Under the pieces are notes generated by a model. It did not search any database and was not told where the DNA came from. It was given only the letters and a program-made list of their open reading frames with translations. Below are positions 54,646 to 64,000 of a stretch of DNA of 64,000 nt, piece by piece. The stretch comes from Ilex aquifolium (Eukaryota; Streptophyta; Magnoliopsida; Aquifoliales; Aquifoliaceae), in assembly GCA_951799425.1 (NCBI GenBank), contig OX637409.1, forward strand, positions 10,202,960 through 10,266,959, written 5' to 3'. Within the stretch, counting starts at the first letter, position 1; the number at the start of each line of letters is the position of its first letter. A program made the position numbers and the translations under genes.

Positions 54646-55413
54646 AGTAGAGGCAAAAAATAGGGATTACCCCTGACAATATGAAGTTTGGAATTATGAT
54701 TTATGAAACAATCTCTGAACTTGATCTCCCAGCCCTCTTCCTGCAAAACGAGCAAACTGCCCAAGATCGAAGTGCTTCGATCTAAGGCACTCCGATGCTT
54801 AAGTCAGTAACTGAATGATATGAATTGCACGAAGACAAGGAGAGTTCAGCGTACCTTTCCACCTTGGTCTCGTGTTCCTTTTATAACTTGCATTCCCCTT
54901 AGGGTTTCCGTTAATTCAGAGGCAAGGTGGCACACCTTCCTTTCTTTCAGTGTTTGAGTTGGAGAAGTTTCTGATTCTTCTCCAATAATTTCTCTGAATA
55001 TCTTTATTCTCGCAGATCTCGTTTATCTGATTGCCTAAGTTTTAGGCAAATCTTTCTGTATCCACCGCCTTTGAGAAGGTCGGGCTTTCCTAATGCCGAA
55101 CATCTCCACTTTTTGCCGATCTGTTAACGAGCTCGGCTTGGCACAACCGACCTCTTCTCTTGCCGTGCCGATCTCATCCATGAACTCGGCTGGGTACAAG
55201 CCGAGCTATTCCATTGCACTGATGACACACTTTGATAGGCTTGATGATTTCGACGACATAATTATTGCATTGTATACCGAGCCTTTGATGAGCTCGGCTC
55301 GGATGAGGTGTAATAGCGGATTCTTGATTCTTAAGCACGTGCTCAGTCTTTTCAACCTCATGTGAGCACATTTAATGTAAGGACACGTGTAACGCTGGGG
55401 TCCAACCCCTTCA
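54646..55413 (-). repeat. 5' LTR of the Tat-type element
   Basis: 768 bp. It is identical to 37976-38743 except at 54646, 55122 and 55163. TATA-like sequence at about 54877-54886, hairpin at 54765-54782. Confidence 0.95.
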
Positions 55414-55418
55414 ACAAC
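55414..55418. repeat. Target-site duplication ACAAC (right)
   Basis: Partner of 37971-37975, directly outside the 5' LTR. Confidence 0.93.
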
Positions 55419-57480
55419 TATCTTCTGTCTCGATACTCCCACTACGCAGTCCACCAACATATGCCCATAACTGAAAATGTTAAATGATAGGGTGAGCAAC
55501 CACACGCTTAGTAGGATAATCCTTTTCTCAAGCATATATAAGGTTTTAATTACCAATAGTTCACAATCATAATGATAGGTAAAGAAATAATTTATTAATA
55601 AGTCTAGGTACACGGTAAGTAGTAAACATTTTTGAAAGTACAATACATACTATCTTTTGAAATATATAAGTGAAACATTAAGGAATTTACCACATCGAAA
55701 TCAAATCTCAAAATAACATTATAAAACCTCTCTTCTTAAAGCATAATGCAAAACCATTGATTCTATAAAGTACAAACTGAGAAATCTTTATATAAGTATA
55801 TGTATAACAAATCTGGTAAAGTAATCTATTCTTATTTTGAACACAATTTCATAAACTTGTTATTTCTAGAGTATTTTTCAAAAATATTAACTGCACGTAC
55901 TTTCGTCTCAACCTCACTCCACTCAAGAAGTTTGTTGGAATATTGGTCTATTGGTTTCTTGGCACCCAAAATCCATGTATGCTACCCATACGGACAGATA
56001 TCATCTAACAAACACTAGCTCACGAATGAACCATCTCTAGGGAACCTTTTGGGTCTTGCACCATAGAGTCTCATCGCCCTTCTTGCTTTTCAGGGGGGAT
56101 GTGTAGGGCACAACTTGTGATACCACACAGGCTCTCACCGAAAACCACTACCATACCAATCTCCCCTAGGACTAGTAGTCGTCTTGGTAACCCCCCTCAA
56201 GAGCCCCAATCGTGTACCGACAGGTACAAGGTTAGTACCGACAATCAGAGGTATGTACCGAACATAACACATTTTTAAAATAACTCACATACACACCAAA
56301 AATATAATTTGTACCCTTTTATAGCAAATTTCGTAAATTAAATGATTGAGAAGTTGTATAGATCAACACCACACTTTTCATACTTTAAAATAACTCAAAA
56401 ATACCCTAAATTATGGTAAAATATACTCAATTACATCATAAAAATCAATACTTCTTTCCACAATTTTTAATTTCAATACTCATAGTCACTTTGACATTTT
56501 ATCAAACACATGATAGACATAAAATCTCTAAATACACATTTATAAAGGAACATACTCATTCTTAAGAGACAAATCAAATAAATTATGTACAAAATCCCAT
56601 ATATTCTAAAGAATCCAAAATCTTAAGTTCAATCAAACACCCATAACAAAAATCAAGTTAGGGTTTCAAACCCACAATACCCAAATTCCTTTAATGCATG
56701 TAGACTTACAAATTCATTGTAAACTCATCATTTAATTAAGACCCATAACATGTATTTAGCTTATACTAAACAAATAGATATAAAATATACATGAGATGAA
56801 TCAATGTATATGCAAGAGAACGAAAAACCATACCTTAAAACTCAAGAACCCAAGCTCCACCTTCAAATGTCCAAGTGGATCCAAGAATACCAAGTAATGT
56901 TCTTAGATTTTCAAACAAAAATCCAAGCTCTAGAGACCTTGTTCTTCCTTTTATCTTGTCCTAGGGTTCTAAGAGGAATTGGGTGAGAATGGAAAGAAAT
57001 AATGGGACAAATGGGGCTGAAAATGGTATTTTAAAACCAGCAAATCCCGAATTTTACTGTTCATAGGGCCAAAAATTACATTTTTCTCTGAAATTACGGT
57101 TTTGCCACTAAATATCTCCAATTTGATCTCTATGACTACCCTAACGTTTTTAGACATTCTGGATTCATTTTTAATGTTATTTTAACCTTAAAACATTTAG
57201 TTTTATGATTTATCTCAAAACCAAAGTCAATTTACACCCGAAACACTAAAGTTACTATTTTTTCTCTTAGAATCGTTATATGCGCTAAATGTCTATTTCA
57301 AGGTTTTCGGACCTCCCAGATTCAATCGCAATGTTATTTTGACCTAAAAAAAAATTAATATATTTACTTAGTTACCCTTATCAACCTTAAACACTTCCAA
57401 AAATTAAATTTGACTAAAAAGTCAATACGCCCGTACATCAAATTTACGTGGCTGTTCCTTTAACAACGATTCGAAGTTTC
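55419..57480 (-). mobile_element. Remnant of a reverse-oriented LTR, right part
   Basis: The reverse complement of 57000-57260 aligns with 4780-5040 over 250 bp, including TTTAGTGTTTCGGGTGTA and GGTTAAAATAACATTAAAAA. Further matches extend into 56900-57000. The phrase AGGGTGAGCAACCAC near 55492 corresponds to the GCTCACCCCCTATC segment at 6001. No internal region or second LTR is seen. Confidence 0.5.
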
Positions 57481-57949
57481 TCTGATCATTTTAATCATTT
57501 AAAAAAATACTATCAAGTTAATATCATTTATATTTATATGAAATATGGGATCTCATAGATCCATTTTGGCTTTTTTTTTTTAAATATTTCATTTACGTAA
57601 AAACCCTTTTCCTTTATTCGTGAAAGATAAGTTAGGCAGTTAATTGTTGGATTCAGTTTCTTATTTTATTGGGACAATTTTCTTATTATTTTTATTCTAT
57701 TTTAATGGTTAAATGGTTTCTTAAATTAAAGAATAATTAATAGTTTGAATTTTGAAAAAATTCCATTAGTTTTAAAAAGATTTCATATTCTCTCTCTATA
57801 TCTGACTCTCAATGTTAATATCTCTCTCACCCTATTTTATCTCTTTTTTTTTCTCTCCCTATTTTCTCTCTCAAACTTGTTCTCTCTCCCATCGTTACTC
57901 TACTGTCCCTATTCTCTCTCTCCCCCCTTATTTTCTCTCTCTGTTTTAT
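57481..57949. other. Intergenic; polypyrimidine tract
   Basis: AT-rich, then about 57788-57948 is almost pure pyrimidine with CTCTCTCTC runs. The 119-codon frame over this stretch is compositional. Confidence 0.6.
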
Positions 57950-58255
57950 GTAATATTACATTTAAGTCATATTGTGTGATACTCACCCTATGCAAAACAC
58001 TGCATATGATGTTTGTTTTGCCATTGGAGTCACATTTTTTATGTCCACGCCATGAAAAAATAATGCATATGATGTGTAGTTGCATTGTGACATTCACACT
58101 GTGATACTCACCATGTGTTTTCAAATCTTTATGTGATGTGTGTATGAAGTGTTATATTGGAGTCACAGTGTGATACCATTCATGTGCAAACCCTATTTAT
58201 GGTGTCTATATGCAGCGCGACATTAATGCCACATTTGTGATGCCCACAGTGTGCC
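57950..58255. repeat. Degenerate tandem array (about 67-bp period), left part
   Basis: Phrases of the form GTCACA(T/G)TGTGATACCCAC, GCATATGATGTGT and TTGGAG/TTAATG repeat about every 60-80 bp. The array resumes at 61318 after the solo LTR. Confidence 0.6.
58251..58255. repeat. Target-site duplication GTGCC (left, solo LTR)
   Basis: Identical to 61318-61322. Confidence 0.88.
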
Positions 58256-61200
58256 TGTGACACCCCAAAATCCGGGGGTCCTTTATTAACCGTTGACAAC
58301 CCGTCAACCCGCGGAAACATCCGTGGATATCGCTTAACCCGATACCACATCAATAACATCCCTAAACCGAGGTTATAACCCACAATGAAAATTCGGTTCA
58401 ACATTCATTTGATCCAACCCCAGTCCAACACACCATGATTCATACCCCATTAGGGTCCAATTTGATCATTTAAAAGAAGGAAATTCAAAGCTCAAAGCTT
58501 GGCAAAACAATTTTAAAATTTTAGAATTTTTTGGACTAACTACCGGTAGCTGTTTATCGACTACCGGTAGCTGGAACCTTCTGGCCCACGACTACCTGTT
58601 AACTACCGGTAGCTGGAACCCTCTGGACCAACGACTACCTGTTGACTACCGGTAGCTGTACCCTTCTGGTCCACGACTACCTGTTGACTACCGGTAGTCA
58701 AAGGCAGATTTTGTCCATTTCAATAATTTTTCATTTCCAACTCATTTCAAACCTTTCCAAGGTCACCCAAACATATATATTCATGTTTTCTACATTATAA
58801 AAAGTCCATGGAAGTCCATTTAATACAATTCCATATATTTACACATTAAAATGGAATTTATACGAAAACTTTACAAGTTAAACCATAAAAGCCACAAGTC
58901 GGCTTTTCTTCATTCTTGGGGTCCCGTATGAGGGTCTCCCACCGGCGTATAGTCCGCACCTGAAATGTGTTCCCGTATAAGGTGAGCCAACGCCCAGTAG
59001 AGTATTTCCTACAGAGGCTACTCCTCAACCTATATGCATATGAAATGTTCACATGCAACATCCATAAATCCGTAACCATTCCATCAAATAATATACAATT
59101 AAATGATGTAATGCTATAATGTCATGCCATGAATGAGGTGAGACCCACCCATGTGCACTCAACCCGAGTCCACTCTGACTCCCTTTACATGTCAATGCCA
59201 TGTATGTTAAACCAGGCTACCTCAGCCCCATGAAATGAGATGAGACTCATGTACTCAACCCGAGCCCTCCCTGCCTCCTCAACACAATGCTAATGCCAAC
59301 GTGTTTGATGTATCATGAAATGAGATGTGACTCATTTATGCACTCACCCCGAGCCCTTCCCGGCTCGACAACACAATGTAAATGCCAATGTGTACGACAT
59401 GCCATGAGTGAGATGAGACTCAATCATGTAACACACCCCGAGCCTCCACCATTGGTATTACTCACCCAATAACTAATTTAAGAAAATCTCCGGGTCTTTC
59501 TTTGGGGTGGGCGTTTATGGACTTCCACCAACGGAACCCAACCGACACGGGATTTATGGACTCTTTCCACCAACGGTGCCGCGTACACCAACACACTTTA
59601 TGGGCTCTTATACCAACGGAAGTGCGTATCCGAAACACCGGGCCTTGCACCCGAGAGGTCGTCTTGCCCCTTCTTGCTAACCCCGACCCAATCTTTTTCT
59701 TCTTTTTCATGCAACCATGCGACTCAGTTGAATAATCAATCCAACTTTCCCGAGCCCATCCACCAACCACCAAGCATGATGATTGATATGAACCATGCAC
59801 CCACACTCATGAATGACTCCCATGAATGTGACACAACCTTATGCCCAATATGCTATGACCGCCAATGAGCAACTCTTTTCATGTCCACCTGCATTTAATA
59901 CCACATAGATTGTGGTACAATACCCATGCACAAACACACCCACACCCATGCTAACATCCCATGAATGTGATGCCACACCATGTCCCATATACAATGTATG
60001 CAACTTGGACTACTCCTTGCGTCAATTACCATGCCGGGTATCGACGTCAACCATGCACTCACCCATGAAATAAATGATTCCATGCCAATGCAATGTAATG
60101 CACCATTGCATATCCATGCCATGTGCCATATGATATGAATGCCATATGGACAATTAATTCATAGTTTCACATGTTCACAATCATGTCAATTATATCAATA
60201 ACATATAACTACCAAATTCCTTAACCATGTCAATACATCAAGGAGCATATATTGGCATCTTAGTGCATAATTTCACATAGCTCTACTCATCTAAACATGT
60301 TATCACAATTTCGTTGGAATAACAACCAATTCCACAACCAAGGAATTTAAACAAACACCTTCTAGGAAAACAACATGTTATCACATAAGTTGTTCAATTT
60401 CTCTCAAGAAATTCCTATAGGCAATTTCTATTAAACAATTTAGGATAAAATTAGTTTACCCCAATTGCATCAATAGGTAAGTGTACTTTCTTAACAACCT
60501 ATCCATTCTTTTACCAATTAAATCAAAATAGGCAAGGGTCATTGGCCTCTAACACCCTACCCATTTCCAATACACATTCTAGGTTCGGGATAAACCAAAG
60601 TAGGAAACCCCTACCTCTTGTAGCGTGAGGAACGACGTAGGAAGCTCCCAAGACCCGAAAACCAACTCGAAGCTTGATTTTCGTACACTTCCATCTTTTC
60701 ACCTTCGGTGAAAACCATTGTTTTTGGTACCCACGCGTAGCCCTCGTCACGTAGATCACTTCTCCCTTCTAGCTCGACGGAGTCCGAGCGACGGAGGCCG
60801 GAGAAATCGCCGGAAAAAGGGTTAAGAAACCCTTTTCTCTCTCTTCTCCCTCTCTCTCTCTTTGAACGGCTGAACCAAGGGAGCAAAATGTGATATTTTC
60901 TTGCAAAATATCAAAAATAAACCCCTATTTATAGTCCCGGAATGTGCGGCCCTAATCGCGCCACACGTCTTCACTTATTCGGGTTCCGTTTAAATCCCGA
61001 AACGATTAAATTTCGCTCCGGTTTAAGTTCAAAATATTTTCTATGAACTTTAATTTTATTATTTTCACATTTCTCACATTTTGCCCAAAATTTCGTTTTT
61101 GGGGTCACCCGAGACCCGACCGTCTCGTAAAACGCGAAAAATCCGACTATCTCGGAATTCGACGAAATTTTACATGTCCACTAGATTTCGCGAGACGAAT

Positions 61201-61317
61201 CCAACGGTGAAGTCCGTTTTGTCATCCGAGTTCTAGAAAAATTCAATTTTACAGCCGGAGTGGCAATTTACCATTTTGCCCTTGTTCATCAAAGTTTAAA
61301 TTTTCCGGGGTTTCACA
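58256..61317 (-). mobile_element. Solo LTR, 3,062 bp, Ty3/gypsy-type
   Basis: The ends TGTGACACCCC and GGGGTTTCACA are bracketed by perfect GTGCC duplications, and no internal region is present. It therefore arose by recombination between two LTRs, or is a complete LTR left after internal loss. Read on the minus strand, a TATA box (CTATAAATAGGGG, about 60930) follows a short U3. A G/C-rich leader comes next, so the LTR points left. The U5-side third contains five CTACCGGTAG palindromes (58540-58697). Long frames on both strands in 59287-60886 are leader sequence with no recognised domain. The duplication is perfect, so the insertion need not be old. Confidence 0.88.
58540..58700. repeat. Tandem CTACCGGTAG-containing repeats
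   Basis: Five perfect palindromes lie at 58540, 58561, 58603, 58646 and 58688. Three of the intervals are about 42 bp, with GAACC.TCTGG.CCACGACTACCTGTT between them. Confidence 0.9.
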
Positions 61318-61480
61318 GTGCCAATCCCTAGGTCACACCGTGGTATTTTCTATATGCCAAAACCTGCATATGTTGTGTGTAAAAAACGGATATTAATGTC
61401 ACATTATAATTCCCACAGTGACCTAACTCTACATATGCATTTTACAAGCAGTGTGATATTGACGTCACAGTATATGTGTC
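61318..61480. repeat. Degenerate tandem array, right part
   Basis: Continues the array with GGTCACACCGTGGTA, CCTGCATATGTTGTGTG, GTCACATTATAATTCCCACAG and CGTCACAGTATATG. Confidence 0.6.
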
Positions 61481-61581
61481 ATAATTTTTTTGTCACAATA
61501 TATTTATACATAATTGTAAACAAAATAAAGCTAACGCAAAATCAAAATTCTTTAATTTTAAATACTTTCTAAGATAAGGAC

Positions 61582-62259
<678 letters not shown>

Positions 62260-62967
62260 TCACGGATTGGATAAGTCATAGGCATCATCAGGATTTTGGG
62301 CATCTTGAAATGTATCAAATGACTGGCTTACTGAAGCTTCTGATGAAGTAGAAGAATCATCATTGTCTTGGCTGGCTTGCTGGAGTAGTTGCTGGGCTAA
62401 TTCAATTAACTGAGATGATTTTTCTTCTGTGGTTTGCTGGAAGGCTTTGGTGAACACTTGTATTGCTTTTCTGGTAATGCCTAATCATCATGAGTAGAGA
62501 TTTTGAGTGCCGACATTGTTGACTTGACCACTGGCGGGGGTGTATTGGTAGCTGATCTTGTAATTTTTACTAGAGTAGGAACCTTTATTGGAAATTCTGC
62601 TTTAACTTGGGCAATAATTCTTTGGTGGTCGAATTTAGCCCACCATTTGACAAAGAATTGTCGGGTAACTGTGTTAGCAGTAATGGAATACTGCAACTTT
62701 AAGATCCAAGGAACCTTGTATTTACTCATAAAAAGGAATAATGTAAGGAACTGTGAATCATGCTAACTAATTTTGAAACAAGAGGAGAAATAGATTGCTT
62801 GATCTTGAAGTTCTGTTGGGAGGATTTCAACCAAGGGGCCGTGCATTTGCCAGCACTGTAAAAACTAGGAAGGAATTTGGCTCTTGAAATCCTTAGAGAA
62901 CTGGAGGAACCAGGAGTGAGCATAAGACTCATCCTGATAGAGTAGCAATTTAAACCACGACTCTTTG
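62260..62967 (-). pseudogene. Broken retroelement or endogenous pararetrovirus-like coding fragment
   Basis: On the minus strand one frame runs from the LTR boundary at 62967 towards 62481 with in-frame stops at 62865-62867 and 62763-62765. A shifted Ser/Gln/Asp-rich segment follows at 62457-62260. A Trp-rich stretch (KYKVPWILKLQY, then FFVKWWAKFDHQRI) resembles a region I associate with plant caulimovirid-like or retroelement polyproteins, upstream of the nucleic-acid-binding part. The family assignment is from memory and weak. The upstream part is missing because an LTR begins at 62968. It has at least two stops and a frameshift, so it is not functional. Confidence 0.35.
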
Positions 62968-64000
62968 TGTAACGCCCCAAAATCCCCTTTGGATGACATT
63001 ACTATTTAAAAGCATTCACATCATGAGAGCAACTAATAAGATCCATAATTAAAGAAAATTTCATTCCATCATCCACAATATCTACAAGATCATCCCAAAA
63101 GAATAAGTCAAACAATGGCCATTACATCCAAAAGAATATGCCCAACTATGACAATTACATCCCAAAAATCAACTATTAATTTACAGCGGAATAACAAAAA
63201 TATTAATATGAACAATATTCTCAAAGGAATCTCCTAGTCTAGAACGTAAAAAGAACAATTCTAGACATTCCCCTCCGGATCTACATGCCCCTCAACTTGA
63301 GCTTCCCAAAGCACCTACTCGTCAACTCCGAGCTCTTCTTCTAAACCATAATCTAAAAATATATTATTTGTAGGGGGTGAGCACTAAGCTCTGTAGCAAC
63401 ATCCTCCCAAACTCGAACAAGATTTAGAAAACATATAAAACAAGTCGGTCTCATTTTACAAATATCATATATACCTTTTGAAAGAAAACAATGACAATTC
63501 ATCCGATCTCAAGTGTAAGCAATAACAATGATTTAAATGAAGAAATAAACCAATTCCCAACCATAAACAATAACTCACAATGTATCTCAAAACACAACTT
63601 GTATCTGTATCCACATTATGTATCTCAGGTATGATGTGTGATATCGCATGAATTAAGCACATTGAGAATATCCTGGCCCACACTCACACACCCATCCTCA
63701 CAAGGATATATAACTTTAGGAAGGGCGTATACCAACACATTGGCAGTGACGAATCCAACCCAGGAATAGTATACTAACCCTCAGCCTCAATAACACGTGA
63801 GCGAATAGTGATTTGGTCCTCGCAAGGCCACTACGAGTGATAGGGAACCTTCAAACCCACATGGAGTAAGAAACGCATCTAACCCACTCTACGATATCCG
63901 GTCAACGGCCACCCATGGTCATCCAAACATCCACAAGAGATACAATACCCAACAATTTCTCAAATCACAAGCAAATCCAAAAATCCCCAAATTTCACATG
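62968..64000 (-). mobile_element. Partial LTR, reverse orientation, TGTAACRCCCC family
   Basis: Starts TGTAACGCCCCAAAATCCCC and runs off the window. Its reverse complement matches about 5990-6345, including CTACAGAGCTT.GTGCTCACCCCCTA, ATTCCGCTG and GCTCTCATGAT.TGAATG. This shows the 3' end that the copy at 3936 has lost. The minus-strand frame at 63465-63683 is not supported as a gene. Confidence 0.65.

Larger units (their letters stand above)
37976..55413 (-). mobile_element. Ty3/gypsy retrotransposon, Tat type, 17.4 kb including a nested element
   Basis: LTRs of 768 bp each (37976-38743 and 54646-55413) differ at only two internal positions (38452/55122 and 38493/55163) plus the first base. 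That makes it the youngest insertion in the window. PBS, PPT and ACAAC duplications are all present. On the minus strand one frame encodes gag, protease, RT, RNase H, a second RNase H and integrase. On the plus strand an intron-containing antisense gene occupies the region between pol and the 3' LTR. Dual RNase H and the antisense extra ORF are known traits of Tat-lineage (Retand/Ogre-like) elements. Without the 7.15-kb passenger and its 5-bp duplication the element would be about 10.3 kb. Confidence 0.95.

Noticed and set aside
59287..60886. Frames of 60-114 codons on both strands inside the solo LTR
   Set aside because: Leader sequence of the LTR; overlapping frames on both strands, no domain recognised.

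Overview
The window looks like nuclear DNA of a flowering plant, probably a eudicot. It is AT-rich, has GT-AG introns, and carries one plant-type 2-oxoglutarate/Fe(II) dioxygenase gene in a dense bed of LTR retrotransposons, SINE- and MITE-like pieces and microsatellites. I cannot name the species. No rRNA, tRNA, CRISPR or bacterial-type gene was seen.

Layout. 1-8639: AT-rich intergenic DNA with a CACTA-like repeat patch (2095-2620) and an old LTR (about 3936-6370) ending in a GC-rich trinucleotide tract. 8640-14866: a complete non-autonomous LTR element (TSD AGTAT) with no gag-pol and three layers of internal repeats. 14872-21500: small-element debris (two SINE-like sequences, a MITE-like element, an LTR-like segment). 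21503-35241, minus strand: a three-exon dioxygenase gene of 336 codons, gibberellin-2-oxidase-like. Its second intron is swollen to about 11.5 kb by a degenerate Ty3/gypsy element (21947-32930, TSD ATATC). 35242-37970: upstream region with a TATA box and a cluster of ACGTG motifs.

37976-55413 (TSD ACAAC) is a 17.4-kb Ty3/gypsy element of the Tat type on the minus strand. It has gag-protease-RT-RNase H-second RNase H-integrase in one frame broken by three stop codons. It also carries an intron-containing antisense gene on the plus strand. That antisense gene is split by a second, 7.15-kb non-autonomous LTR element (40275-47423, TSD CTTGC). 55419-64000: more LTR debris, a 3.06-kb solo LTR with perfect TSD GTGCC (58256-61317) inside a tandem-repeat array, a (CT)n(TA)n tract, and a broken retroelement or pararetrovirus-like reading frame (62260-62967) cut by another LTR that runs off the window.

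How the parts relate. The 8640 element and the 37976 element share LTR ends, a PBS type and a hairpin about 120 nt from the PBS, so the first may be a non-autonomous partner of the second family. The two coding Tat-type elements share the same plan: sense gag-pol, a convergent antisense gene, and a tandem array between their 3' ends. The only non-transposon gene supported is the dioxygenase. All its splice sites, its frame and its iron-binding residues are intact despite the 11-kb insertion.
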